Positions 1 through 8,443 of a stretch of DNA of 36,441 nt are shown here, piece by piece. Source of the DNA: Candidatus Cacconaster merdequi (lineage in GTDB: Bacteria > Bacteroidota > Bacteroidia > Bacteroidales > UBA932); NCBI GenBank assembly GCA_018064345.1, contig JAGHVK010000024.1, positions 1 through 36,441 on the forward strand. Reading direction: 5' to 3'. A model generated the notes under the pieces. The model was not told the origin of the DNA and did no database searches. It saw only the letters and a list, made by a program, of their open reading frames with translations. The translations under genes and the position numbers were made by a program. How positions within the stretch are numbered: position 1 is the stretch's first letter; each line of letters starts with the position of its first letter.

Positions 1-1
1 G

Positions 2-223
2 ATTGGCATAATCATCGGCTCAAGCAGACAACGGAAGCTTGCCATCCCTCATTCGGTATCCAACAGGCTGACGGGCATTCTCCTGTTCTGTCTGCCGTTT
101 ACACTTATCCGTTTCGACGCTCTCATCCCCACTGTAATTGTATGCATTTCGGGGACCGCAAGTCTTTTCGAAGATTTTCAATTTATCCGCAAAGGAGAGA
201 TACTGAATCAAACATCGGGATGA
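2..223 (+). CDS. CDP-alcohol phosphatidyltransferase, C-terminal fragment (partial)
   Basis: An open frame enters from the left edge with no start and stops at TGA 221-223, giving 73 residues. The peptide has a basic segment (SSRQRKLAIPHSVSNR), then two hydrophobic stretches (LTGILLFCLPFTL and IPTVIVCISGTASLF), then a short polar tail with FIRKGE. This resembles the C-terminal end of Bacteroidetes CDP-alcohol phosphatidyltransferases, integral membrane enzymes that make phospholipid head groups. The catalytic DG(x)2AR motif would lie upstream of the window, so the family call rests on overall resemblance only. The opposite-strand 63-residue frame here looks like a shadow. Confidence 0.5.
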   Translation: MGIIIGSSRQRKLAIPHSVSNRLTGILLFCLPFTLIRFDALIPTVIVCISGTASLFEDFQFIRKGEILNQTSG

Positions 224-440
224 TTCTTCCCCGAAAATAGAGGAAAGATATATAAGAGCACTCGAAAACTCTTTAAGTTCTGTAGTAGTAAAGAGATAGA
301 CATAAGTCGCCTATCTCTGTAAGTTTGATTCATCCGTCTGCGCGGATGAAAGACATCACCACGGCCGGTGGCCGTTCGTAGTGCAGCTGGAGATAATAAC
401 AGAATATGTATAATTAATGATTTTAGTATCAAGGGGATTC
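224..440. other. Non-coding interval with three consecutive hairpins
   Basis: No convincing gene lies between the left-edge CDS and the terminator at 441-475. Three inverted repeats follow one another. AGAGATAG (292-299) pairs with CTATCTCT (311-318), TTCATCCG (329-336) with CGGATGAA (343-350), and ACGGCC (361-366) with GGCCGT (370-375). None is followed by a run of T on the plus strand. It could be 3' UTR structure of the left-edge gene or a small structured RNA; I recognise no known RNA family. Confidence 0.4.
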
Positions 441-475
441 AAAAAAAACGGGGCCGGCCGAAAGCGGCCAGCCCC
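441..475 (-). terminator. Rho-independent terminator of the TolB-like lipoprotein gene
   Basis: GGGGC (450-454) and GGCCG (456-460) pair with CGGCC (465-469) and GCCCC (471-475), with one C/A mismatch and an AAAG loop. On the minus strand the stem is followed by eight T (plus-strand A-run 441-448). It lies about 30 nt beyond the stop of the minus-strand gene at 507-1547. Confidence 0.9.
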
Positions 476-506
476 AATATCGGTTTAAGATAGAACAATT
501 TCAATA

Positions 507-1547
507 TCAATAGTCAAAGCGCATTCTCCAGATATTGTAGTAATGCGATTTGTTTGCGCGGTCTGATATGAAATAGATTGATTTTCCATCAGGTGACCAA
601 GCCGGGCTGCAATCGTTTGCAGGGTGATAAGTCATCTGTGCAAAGTTAGTTCCATCCATCTTGACTGCAAAGATGTCGAGGTTGTTGGTCTTGCTTGCAG
701 CTGATTTGCTGCTACCACAGCACAACAGCCAGTTTCCGTCAGGAGAAACAGAAGGGTTAGTAAAGCCTCTGTTCTTGTCGGTGAGAAGCAAAGTCTCTTG
801 TCCGAGAACAAAGTTGACAATCCATATTTCGCTCACTCCGCTTGATGAGTTTCTCACGCATACGAATGAATCGTTCTTGCCAGGTATGGTAGCAGGATTA
901 TAGCCTCTTGCACAAGAAGTCAGTGCACCTGTACTGAGTTCCAGTGACCAGATTGAAGGACCGTTGTCATCAAGTCTGGTGAAGAACAGGAGAGAACCGT
1001 CATCTGACAGAACTGGATTTGAATCGAGGTTGTAGGAGGTCATCTGCCTTACGAGGCTTCCCTGATGAGCATTGGTTGATGAAATCTGGCTGTGAGAATT
1101 GTCTGAATTATCAGCGAAATAGATATTGCCATCCTTTCCCCAGCAGAAATCAGATACATTCCTGAACGTCCTTTGAGTAGACGGGCCTTGTGCCATAGAA
1201 CGCTTGATCATGACGTTGTCCTGTTTGTCCTTTCTTGAAAGGTAAGCGATTTCAGAACCATCAGGTGATAATGACAGAAGCCTGCCGGCGTACCAGTAGA
1301 ACTTGGAAGCCTTGGATCCACCTTGCGTCGAAAACGCAAATTTCATATTCTTGATAGAGACTTCACGTGCGGAGAAAACATTACCCACGCTCGCTCCGAG
1401 AATCGAATTCGTGTTCTCATCAGTGATTTTCATCATATTCAAACCACCTTCTTCGGGAGAATATGTTTCAAGGAATTCCTTGCCCGAACCGCAGGAAGCC
1501 GTAATTACAGCCAAAATGGCAATGAAAAGAATGTGTTTAGTTTTCAT
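507..1547 (-). CDS. TolB-like beta-propeller (PD40/WD40-like) lipoprotein
   Basis: The 346-residue product starts with a lipoprotein signal peptide, with the lipobox ITASC placing the lipidated Cys at residue 19. The rest is a series of beta-propeller blades carrying the PD40 signature: LSPDGSEIAYLS, LSDDGSLLFF, VSPDGNWLLCC and, near the end, WSPDGKSIYFISDR. This is the repeat found in TolB and in Bacteroidetes PD40 lipoproteins. It is probably tethered to a membrane and used for protein or peptide binding; no catalytic domain is seen. The gene is monocistronic, with its own promoter (1602-1632) and a strong terminator (441-475). The specific ligand is unknown. Confidence 0.85.
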   Translation of the reverse strand: MKTKHILFIAILAVITASCGSGKEFLETYSPEEGGLNMMKITDENTNSILGASVGNVFSAREVSIKNMKFAFSTQGGSKASKFYWYAGRLLSLSPDGSEIAYLSRKDKQDNVMIKRSMAQGPSTQRTFRNVSDFCWGKDGNIYFADNSDNSHSQISSTNAHQGSLVRQMTSYNLDSNPVLSDDGSLLFFTRLDDNGPSIWSLELSTGALTSCARGYNPATIPGKNDSFVCVRNSSSGVSEIWIVNFVLGQETLLLTDKNRGFTNPSVSPDGNWLLCCGSSKSAASKTNNLDIFAVKMDGTNFAQMTYHPANDCSPAWSPDGKSIYFISDRANKSHYYNIWRMRFDY

Positions 1548-1601
1548 AGTTTAGTAATATAGATAAATAAGATTGTCGGAGAGTAACACTACGTATCCTT
1601 A

Positions 1602-1632
1602 CAAAGATATGGAAATTTGCTGAGATATCAAA
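1602..1632 (-). promoter_or_regulatory. Bacteroides-type promoter for the PD40 lipoprotein gene
   Basis: On the minus strand, TTTG (plus CAAA 1629-1632) is followed by a 19-nt spacer and TATCTTTG (plus 1602-1609). This is an excellent match to the Bacteroides sigma-ABfr consensus TTTG-N19-TAnnTTTG. The start codon lies about 55 nt downstream. Confidence 0.8.
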
Positions 1633-1684
1633 TATTATTCTCTTGAATGTTTGACTGTTTCTATGTTTTGTTTTGGGGATTTTA

Positions 1685-1692
1685 TATTTTTG
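1685..1692 (+). promoter_or_regulatory. Putative -7 box for the M28 peptidase gene
   Basis: TATTTTTG fits TAnnTTTG. Transcription would begin near 1697, so the ATG at 1705 is the plausible start and the longer frame beginning with TTG at 1651 would lie upstream of the transcript. TTTG copies occur at 1667-1670 and 1672-1675, closer than the ideal spacing. Confidence 0.5.
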
Positions 1693-1704
1693 CACTCGCT
1701 TCTG

Positions 1705-2661
1705 ATGCGGATTATGAAACTGGTGCCGAAATTGCTGCTCGTGACCTTGGCGTCGCTGTGCTGTGTCCTTTGCGGGGCGCAGAGCCCGGGCTATCTCGAA
1801 TCTTTGGTGTCGAAGGAGAAGCAGATTAAGGACCTTTCTTATCTTGCATCGGAGATGACAAAGGGCCGGGCATCCGGCTCATCGGGCAAACAGATTGCCG
1901 AACAGTACATAGTGTCGCGCTTCAGGGAGTGCTCCCTCGTTCCTTTCAACTGGCACTTCACCCAGAGTTTCAGGTATCGCGACTCATTGACAATCAGAAA
2001 TGTAATCGGTTGGATTCCATCGTCTTATCCGAGTGATGAGTATATTGTCGTATCTGCACATTACGACCATCTCGGGGAGATTGCCGGAAAGATTTATCCG
2101 GGCGCTGACGACAATGCGTCCGGTGTGGCTGTACTTCTCTCCTTGGCCGAAGCATTTGACCGGATGAAGAAATCAGGCGTGAGGTTGGGAAAGAACATCA
2201 TTTTCGTGGCATTCGACGGCAAGGAACTCAATATGTGCGGCAGCGGGTATTTCATCGAGAATCTTCCATTTCCGAAGAAATCCGTTGTATGTGACGTAAA
2301 TATCGATATGATTGGTACCGACCTTGCTCCGACAGGAATAAGGAAGGATTACATTATCGAAGTCGGAGAAGAAACTCTGCCTCAGAAGTATCGTGGTTCT
2401 CTGGAGAATGTGTGCTTCACCTCTTACCGCATCGACCTCGACCAGTCCTTCTACGGAAGCAGGGATTTCAGGAGGATGTTCTATGGTATGAGCGATCAGA
2501 TATCATTCTCAAAGGCGGGAATACCTGCGGTTGTCTTCAGCTCAGCATTCCATCAGCACACATACAAGACTACCGATAAAAAAGAAATCATCAACTTCCC
2601 GCTTATGCACAAGAGGACGCTGGTGATTCTCAGGTTCATCAAAATGTTGTGTGACAACTGA
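1705..2661 (+). CDS. M28 family metallopeptidase-like secreted protein
   Basis: From the ATG at 1705 the product is 318 residues, with an N-terminal signal sequence (MKLVPKLLLVTLASLCCVLCG). The body has the M28 zinc-peptidase order: AHYDH (first ligand His about residue 119), GADDNASG (Asp about 135), the segment DGKEL (about 171-175), NIDMIG (Asp about 201) and a late His in FHQHTY. In classical M28 aminopeptidases the DGKEL position is a Glu-Glu pair, the first being the catalytic base. Here it is Lys-Glu, so zinc binding may persist while peptidase activity is uncertain. The start was chosen because the promoter-like box at 1685 excludes the upstream TTG; 1714 is an alternative ATG. The gene converges on the tRNA gene 8 nt downstream. 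Confidence 0.8.
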   Translation: MRIMKLVPKLLLVTLASLCCVLCGAQSPGYLESLVSKEKQIKDLSYLASEMTKGRASGSSGKQIAEQYIVSRFRECSLVPFNWHFTQSFRYRDSLTIRNVIGWIPSSYPSDEYIVVSAHYDHLGEIAGKIYPGADDNASGVAVLLSLAEAFDRMKKSGVRLGKNIIFVAFDGKELNMCGSGYFIENLPFPKKSVVCDVNIDMIGTDLAPTGIRKDYIIEVGEETLPQKYRGSLENVCFTSYRIDLDQSFYGSRDFRRMFYGMSDQISFSKAGIPAVVFSSAFHQHTYKTTDKKEIINFPLMHKRTLVILRFIKMLCDN

Positions 2662-2669
2662 ATGATTTG

Positions 2670-2742
2670 AGCGGTAGACGAGTCTCGAACTCGCGACCTT
2701 CGGCTTGGGAAGCCAACGCTCTACCAACTGAGCTACTACCGC
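2670..2742 (-). tRNA. tRNA-Gly (anticodon CCC)
   Basis: Read on the minus strand, 73 nt fold as a cloverleaf. The acceptor stem is GCGGTAG/CTACCGC, the D stem GCTC/GAGC, the anticodon stem TTGGC/GCCGA around the loop TTCCCAA, and the T arm contains TTCGAGA. Anticodon CCC reads GGG (glycine), and the discriminator base is U, as in bacterial tRNA-Gly. The 3' CCA is not encoded. Confidence 0.95.
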
Positions 2743-2753
2743 TGAAGCGAACG

Positions 2754-2761
2754 CAAAGTTA
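2754..2761 (-). promoter_or_regulatory. Putative -7 box for tRNA-Gly
   Basis: Minus-strand TAACTTTG matches TAnnTTTG and ends 11 nt before the 5' end of the mature tRNA. A CAAA (minus TTTG) at 2776-2779 is present but with only a 14-nt spacer. Confidence 0.5.
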
Positions 2762-2782
2762 TAAAAAAGATATTACAAAACA

Positions 2783-3964
2783 ATGAATGTGGCAAGATTC
2801 ATATCGGCGAGACTCTCTTCTTCAAATCCGGACGGTCGGTTGAGCAGGAAGAACAACGTCGTAGCGCTGGTTTCGGTCTGCGTGAGTTTTGCCGTAATGG
2901 TGGTGGCCATCGCTGTTGTGGATGGCTTCAAGTACGAGATACGTTCGAAAGTGACCGGATTTATGGGAGGCGTGATGCTGGTGAATCCGGGAATGCCTCC
3001 TGTGAACGAAGAGTATCCTTTTCCGGGCAATCTTTCATACAGGGACACTTTGCTTCAGATCCGTGGCGTTGAGTCCGTGAATGAAGTGGCGTACCGCTCG
3101 GGACTCGTCAAGACGGATGACAAGATTGAAGGTCTCTGCTTCAAAGGTGTGGAGCGTGAGGGAGGGGATATCAACGACGTTGAAATATCCGAATCAATGG
3201 CGCGCAGGCTTTCGTTGAAGGTCGGGGACAAGATGGTTGTATATTTCATCGGCGATGACGTCAAGGTACGTAAATTCACGATATCTTCCCTTTACAATGC
3301 ACAGCTGGACGAAATAGACGGCAAGTTCGCCATAGTGGATATCAGGCAGGTCCGTCGTCTGAACGGATGGGGGAACGACGATGTTTCCTGTCTTGAGATA
3401 ATGGTTTCGTCAAAGGCTGACATAGATGCCGTAGAACGGCAGGTGAGGGACATGGAGTATCTGTGCTCAACCGATGACGACACTCCTTTGTTTGTGACGT
3501 CCGCGAAGAAACTCTATGCGCACCTTTTCGACTGGCTGGCTCTTCTTGATTTGAATGTGCTTATGATTCTGGCACTTATGATAATAGTTGCCGGATTCAA
3601 CATGATATCCGCAATTCTGATCATCATTTTTGAGAAGATATCGATGGTGGGCCTGCTCAAATCCTTGGGTATGACTTCAAAAGAGGTGGGGAAGGTGTTT
3701 CTGCACCGCTCCGCGTCGCTGATAGGGAAGGGTCTGCTCATAGGGAATGCCGCAGGAATCATTATCAGCATTGTCCAGAAGTACACAAGAGTGTTAAAGC
3801 TCGACAGTGCCAACTACTTCGTGGATGCAGTTCCGATAGATTTGAACATTTGGAAAATAATAGCCGTGGATGCTGCGGCTTTTGCCCTCATCATCCTTAT
3901 AGTGTCAATCTCGACAAAGGTTATCTCCCGAATCAGTCCTGATCGGACGATGAAGATGGAATAA
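2783..3964 (+). CDS. ABC transporter permease of the FtsX/LolC type
   Basis: The 393-residue protein has the classic LolC/E-like layout. A short cytosolic N-terminus (ARFISARL...SRKNNVVAL) leads into TM1 (about 26-48). A periplasmic MacB-PCD-like region follows to about residue 255, then an FtsX domain with three TM segments (about 258-285, 308-330 and 362-383). The motif SILIIIFEKISMVGLLKSLGM in the FtsX domain is typical of lipoprotein-releasing permeases. No ATPase gene is adjacent, so its LolD partner would be encoded elsewhere. Involvement in lipoprotein export is an inference from family. The last 32 nt overlap the 3' end of the opposing M23 gene. Confidence 0.85.
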   Translation: MNVARFISARLSSSNPDGRLSRKNNVVALVSVCVSFAVMVVAIAVVDGFKYEIRSKVTGFMGGVMLVNPGMPPVNEEYPFPGNLSYRDTLLQIRGVESVNEVAYRSGLVKTDDKIEGLCFKGVEREGGDINDVEISESMARRLSLKVGDKMVVYFIGDDVKVRKFTISSLYNAQLDEIDGKFAIVDIRQVRRLNGWGNDDVSCLEIMVSSKADIDAVERQVRDMEYLCSTDDDTPLFVTSAKKLYAHLFDWLALLDLNVLMILALMIIVAGFNMISAILIIIFEKISMVGLLKSLGMTSKEVGKVFLHRSASLIGKGLLIGNAAGIIISIVQKYTRVLKLDSANYFVDAVPIDLNIWKIIAVDAAAFALIILIVSISTKVISRISPDRTMKME

Positions 3965-5192
3965 CGTGATTCTCAAGGGAATCCATTTCAGCCACGAAAG
4001 TGCCGTATATTGCATTGAACTCTTCCAGATACTTCCTGTCAAGAGGCTCGGATGCAGGCGAATTCAGGGAAAGAGGGTCTATCGGTTTCTTGTTCTGCCA
4101 GATGCGGAAGTCAAGGTGAGGTCCCGTGGCGGTTCCGGTTGCTCCCACATATCCGATAAGTTCTCCTTGCGAGACTCTCTTTCCGACTTTCATACCCTTC
4201 GCGAACTTCGAAAGGTGCATATAGCAGCTTTCGTATCCTTGCATATGCTTGATTTTGATTCGGTTGCCTCCACCTGTCCCGTCCCATCCGCAAAGAGTCA
4301 CAGTCCCGTCTCCGATTGCATGGACAGGTGTGCCTTTCGGAGCGGCGTAGTCCACTGCTGTGTGGGCCTTTACCTTGCCGGTAACGGGATGCTTCCTGTG
4401 ATATGAGAAACGGCTGCTGATTCTGTTGTACTTCAAAGGAGCCTTCAGGAACATCCGTTTCAGGCTTTCACCGTCTTTTCCCCAGTATGCCGCCTTGTTG
4501 CCGTCCGATGGCTGGAAGCGAAGGGCCGATACCTGTTTCCCGCCACCGTCAAACAAGCTGAAAAATACTGTATCTATGGATATTATCTCGTCTTCGCACA
4601 CTGTCTGGTTGTATATGACGCGGAAACGGTCGCCTTGCTGAAGTGTGAAGAAATTGACGCTCCACTGGTAAATGTCGGCCAGTTCGACTATCAGCGCAGG
4701 AGAAGCTTCTGCTGCAATCATATCGTTCCATAAGGAAGATGTTATGGTTACGTCGGAGAATTTACGTTCGTGTGTGACAGGCCTGTCGTAGTTCCAGACG
4801 GCAAGAGAGTCCCTGCATTTGAAGATGGTGCGCCTGATCCTGTTCTGTTCGTACACTACATACTGGAGTTCATCCGGGACGGTATCGTTGATACACGAAT
4901 AATAGGCCTTGAACGGGTTGCCGGCCCTGAGTGTCCTGACTTCGAAGACGGAGTCGCAGCACAGAGCGAGCCTGTTCGCATCCAGGGACGACATTCCGAG
5001 CCTTGACATCATTTTTGTAAGGGCTTCTCCGTTGCGGACTTTGTCTTCCACTACCTTGTATTCATCTTCATCAAATCCCAAAGGAAGGAACTTTTCTTCT
5101 TCAACCGGCACGGTTTCAGTTTTGTTGTCACAGGAAAAGGTTGCAGAAAGCATTGTCAGCGTGCAAAGGACAAACAGGAATGTCTTTTTCAT
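3933..5192 (-). CDS. M23 (LytM) family lipoprotein, peptidoglycan DD-endopeptidase-like
   Basis: The 419-residue product has a lipoprotein signal (lipobox ATFSC, Cys21). A long N-terminal region of the OapA/LysM-like kind precedes a LytM domain at roughly 270-370. The zinc motif HTAVD is present. The usual HxH motif appears as HLDF (GPHLDFRIW), so the second His, a zinc ligand in LytM, is Asp. Intact M23 enzymes cut peptide cross-links in peptidoglycan. The gene is last in the minus-strand operon, 21 nt after the MltF-like gene, consistent with paired cell-wall remodelling. Its 3' end overlaps the convergent permease gene by 32 nt. Confidence 0.88.
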   Translation of the reverse strand: MKKTFLFVLCTLTMLSATFSCDNKTETVPVEEEKFLPLGFDEDEYKVVEDKVRNGEALTKMMSRLGMSSLDANRLALCCDSVFEVRTLRAGNPFKAYYSCINDTVPDELQYVVYEQNRIRRTIFKCRDSLAVWNYDRPVTHERKFSDVTITSSLWNDMIAAEASPALIVELADIYQWSVNFFTLQQGDRFRVIYNQTVCEDEIISIDTVFFSLFDGGGKQVSALRFQPSDGNKAAYWGKDGESLKRMFLKAPLKYNRISSRFSYHRKHPVTGKVKAHTAVDYAAPKGTPVHAIGDGTVTLCGWDGTGGGNRIKIKHMQGYESCYMHLSKFAKGMKVGKRVSQGELIGYVGATGTATGPHLDFRIWQNKKPIDPLSLNSPASEPLDRKYLEEFNAIYGTFVAEMDSLENHVIPSSSSDQD

Positions 5193-5213
5193 AACAGAGG
5201 GAGAAACAGGTTC

Positions 5214-6242
5214 TTAATTGTCGAACAAAGTCCGGTATGTGGAATATGTCGATAGTATGTTTGAAATGTATATGGATGTGGCGGAATTCTCTTTTACGGC
5301 AGTCTTTCTCACGATTTCCCAATCGTCGGCATCCAATCCTTCCTTCCGGGTGAAGGCGCGTCTGTTCTCAAGCCACATTTCGCCGGCATTGTACGCAGCA
5401 AGAGAAAACTTTATGACGTTTGTGGAGTCAAGCCCTTCTTTGCGGTATTTGTTGAGCAACTCGTTGAAGTGAAGGGTGCCTGCCTTTACGTTGGATTCGG
5501 GATCGTAAAGATTGTCAATGCCATATTTTGCGGCGGTGGAACTCTTCACCTGCATCAGCCCTTTTGCGGATTTTGCTGATCTGGCTCCCATCTTGTACTG
5601 CGATTCTTCATAGATGATTGCCGAAACAAGCCTCCAGTCGATACCCACTTTGGAACTGTATTTCCGGATGATATCATCGTAAGGTGATATGCTTTTGACT
5701 TCATCTCTATGGTTTATCAGCCAGTCAAGCTTGTATGAGCGGAAGTAGTTGTGGGACAATCTTCTGAACAGGCCGTCGCTCTGACAGTAGGAAAACCATC
5801 GGTTGATTTCGTCCAGAAGGTGCTTGTTTTCGCGTGTCACAGCCCAAACGTTGTCTCCCTTGATTGGTACGGATTTGAGGAACTTGCCGGCAAATCTTTC
5901 CGGTACGGTATCCGTATCATTGACCACAAGTATGTCAACTGCTCCGTCCTCAAGCAGGCTCCAGCAGTCGGAACTGTCGGAAGGATTGGATATGTGCGTG
6001 CTGCGACCGAATGATTTTCCGAATGCCTTGAGAAGTTCGTAATGGAATCCTATATTTCCTGCATCCTTTGAAAACATATTGTGGTTCAATCCGATAGAGC
6101 AGGTAATGGTATCTTTGCCGAAGCTTTGGAAAGTATAAAGGGGACCGTCCGGACATCTTTTTATGGAGAATGCCTTCAAGATTGCTACCGCAATCAGGAA
6201 GAGAAGCACTTTGACCAATATGTGTTGATTCAAGCCCCGCAT
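5214..6242 (-). CDS. MltF-like membrane-bound lytic murein transglycosylase
   Basis: From the ATG at 6242 the protein is 342 residues. It has an N-terminal membrane anchor (ILVKVLLFLIAVAILKAF), a periplasmic solute-binding-protein-like module (about 40-195) and a C-terminal SLT goose-lysozyme domain. The SLT catalytic Glu is in IYEESQY, followed by SAKGLMQV and later AYNAGE, all hallmark motifs. This is the MltF architecture, which cleaves glycan strands to anhydromuropeptides. The frame is open for 45 more codons upstream, but that part lies inside the porin gene. The ATG overlapping the porin stop (TGATG) gives a normal signal anchor and suggests translational coupling. GAACCTGTTT follows the TAA directly. 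Confidence 0.88.
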   Translation of the reverse strand: MRGLNQHILVKVLLFLIAVAILKAFSIKRCPDGPLYTFQSFGKDTITCSIGLNHNMFSKDAGNIGFHYELLKAFGKSFGRSTHISNPSDSSDCWSLLEDGAVDILVVNDTDTVPERFAGKFLKSVPIKGDNVWAVTRENKHLLDEINRWFSYCQSDGLFRRLSHNYFRSYKLDWLINHRDEVKSISPYDDIIRKYSSKVGIDWRLVSAIIYEESQYKMGARSAKSAKGLMQVKSSTAAKYGIDNLYDPESNVKAGTLHFNELLNKYRKEGLDSTNVIKFSLAAYNAGEMWLENRRAFTRKEGLDADDWEIVRKTAVKENSATSIYISNILSTYSTYRTLFDN

Positions 6243-8443
6243 CAATAAAATGGCCAGAAGATACCGAATTTGAATCCTCTGTTCGGTCTTATGTAATGAT
6301 AGGCTGAGAAGTAGTCGGACTCCGGCCATCCACGGAAGGCATTCGTATATTTCACGAACACACAGGCTCTTTTCCATTGGACATTCACGAAGGCATCGAC
6401 GTATGGTACGCCTCCGACCTTCTCGTTTGCCTGATTGTAGAACTGCCCGAGGTCAGGTGCGTAGGATGGGATATAATATGCAGTGTGCATAAGTCCGTTG
6501 AGACCTATCTGCATCTGCATCACGTCTTTGACAACATTGAACTGGAAGTAGTACCGAAGGTTGAAAGAAAGTTTCGGCAACGGAAGTACTTGTTCGTCTG
6601 AAGAGAGCTGGAAGAGAACACGGTTGTCGAAATGGAACATCCACAGTCGGAAATCCTGACTGAGGCTTGCACTCATTATGCTGACCGGTTTCGAGCTTTG
6701 GCGAATGATGGAGGCAGCGTCATAGTAGAGGGCGTTGTCAAGAAGTGAATATCCGAAGAATGCCTCGGTATGCCACTTCGGGATGGAAAGAGTCCCTTCA
6801 ATCCTTGTATCGGATACCTTGCCGAAATCGTTGTTCCACTTGTGGTGGTTGGTGAGGATTGTCTGTTCGAAAAGGTGTGGAGTCCTGAGCGAGGTGCTGA
6901 ACTTGCCGGTCAGGTGTATGCCTTTCTCAATCGGGTACGCCGAAAAGGTTACCTTACCGTTCACGTCAAAGTCAAACATACGGTAACCTGCAAAGTAATA
7001 GTCCATATCGGCCTCCCACTTGAAGTATTTCCTGAATTGGCCGGAAGCACCGCCATAGATGTACACGTTGTGCTGGGTGTCCGTTATCGGATAGAAAATG
7101 TCCCCGGATGAGTAGGAGAGGTCCTTGAGCCACAATGTCTGATATCCTATGCCGCCGTTTATCTTCGAAATGACAGCGTCCGGTGCGAAAGGCTGGAGTT
7201 TGATGAACAGCCTGTTCTCAAGTCTGTCCACATACAGTTCATCCTTGCTCGAAGTGCTGTTCATATAGAATGCATTGAAGTAGAATGAGCGTCCGTTCTT
7301 GTCTCCAGTTCCTATCTGGTCTGTGTACTCCTTGCTGAAAGTGGAGTAATTCAAGCTGTGTCCTATGAATGCCACAGTCCCTTCTCCAGCGGCAAGAGAG
7401 TCTCTGTCCTTGCGGAAGAAATTCATCGGTATAGCCAGATTGTGGTGTATGAAATATTCTCTTCTTTTGAGCGTGTTGTCTGCGGAAGTAAGGTTTACGT
7501 CAATAGCCTTTGTATCGATGAGCGTGTCCCTTATCCAGAAAGAGTCGACGATTCCGCCGTTCTCCTGCCGGATGATGCGCTGCCTTAGCATTCCTGCATT
7601 CATAAAGTACCTCTTGCCCATATAGTTGGCCAGAATGTACGTGTTGCGGTGGTCTGTCGATTCGTTCTGCAACATACCTCTTGAACCGAGCCTGCGGTAG
7701 GAGAGTGTGATGTTCAATGCCGGAGTAATGTTCTGGGTGGTAAGCAGATTGAGCTCCGATTCCTCCATCTTCTTGTTGGCTATCAGAGTTCCCCAGTAAG
7801 CGAGTTCCGTGTATGGAACCTTCGTGTTGAACTGCCTTACGTTGTCCGGAGTGTCAGAATCCCCGATGTAAGGAGTGAACATTGGAGCATCTGCTACTGT
7901 TTCCCGTTTGAAGTAGTTGTCGTATAGCGTGGCTGAGCCGATAGGGCCGAGATATGTCGCATTCACGTCCTTGCGCAGCATAGGGTAGTCGTTGAAGTGA
8001 TAGTTGTAGGACGTGTCCAACTGCTGGAGATTCAGTTCGTTGAACTTGGAATCGGCATTCCATATAAGGGTTCTGGTATAGTAGAGCGAATCCGGAACCG
8101 CATAAGTTTGAAGAATCCTGGGCTTGTTTGCCCGTATGCTGTCGCGTTCTTCGCGTTTGTTCTTGCGGATAGCCTTGCGTATGTCGTTTGTATCCGGCAG
8201 GAATCTTGCCAGTGAATCGTAATGGGCGAAGCAGATGGAGTCCACGAAGGCCACGAGAGAGGAATCCGGTATAAAGAATCTCCTTTCGGTGGAATCATTG
8301 TCCGGTATCGTGGGTTCCTGTATCACTGACGGACTGATGCTACGGGCGAAACGCGCAGTATCCCTCAGATTGAAGGAAGAGGCCTCCGTCCAAGTAGTCA
8401 GTGACAAGAGGATAATCGCAAGTATGGTCCGTGCCGCCCTCAT
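6242..8443 (-). CDS. Putative outer-membrane porin (Bacteroidetes 'putative porin' family)
   Basis: The 733-residue product has a Sec signal (cleavage near residue 22, TEASS). A proline- and Asp-rich N-terminal segment and a basic patch (RKAIRKNKREERDSIR) follow. The long C-terminal region has alternating aromatic and polar residues and ends in GIFWPFY, a terminal aromatic typical of outer-membrane beta-barrels. The whole looks like the large Bacteroidetes putative porin family. The substrate is unknown. It overlaps the genes on both sides by TGATG junctions, between the NAD-salvage fusion gene and the MltF-like gene, so its synthesis is likely coupled to both. Confidence 0.8.
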   Translation of the reverse strand: MRAARTILAIILLSLTTWTEASSFNLRDTARFARSISPSVIQEPTIPDNDSTERRFFIPDSSLVAFVDSICFAHYDSLARFLPDTNDIRKAIRKNKREERDSIRANKPRILQTYAVPDSLYYTRTLIWNADSKFNELNLQQLDTSYNYHFNDYPMLRKDVNATYLGPIGSATLYDNYFKRETVADAPMFTPYIGDSDTPDNVRQFNTKVPYTELAYWGTLIANKKMEESELNLLTTQNITPALNITLSYRRLGSRGMLQNESTDHRNTYILANYMGKRYFMNAGMLRQRIIRQENGGIVDSFWIRDTLIDTKAIDVNLTSADNTLKRREYFIHHNLAIPMNFFRKDRDSLAAGEGTVAFIGHSLNYSTFSKEYTDQIGTGDKNGRSFYFNAFYMNSTSSKDELYVDRLENRLFIKLQPFAPDAVISKINGGIGYQTLWLKDLSYSSGDIFYPITDTQHNVYIYGGASGQFRKYFKWEADMDYYFAGYRMFDFDVNGKVTFSAYPIEKGIHLTGKFSTSLRTPHLFEQTILTNHHKWNNDFGKVSDTRIEGTLSIPKWHTEAFFGYSLLDNALYYDAASIIRQSSKPVSIMSASLSQDFRLWMFHFDNRVLFQLSSDEQVLPLPKLSFNLRYYFQFNVVKDVMQMQIGLNGLMHTAYYIPSYAPDLGQFYNQANEKVGGVPYVDAFVNVQWKRACVFVKYTNAFRGWPESDYFSAYHYIRPNRGFKFGIFWPFY

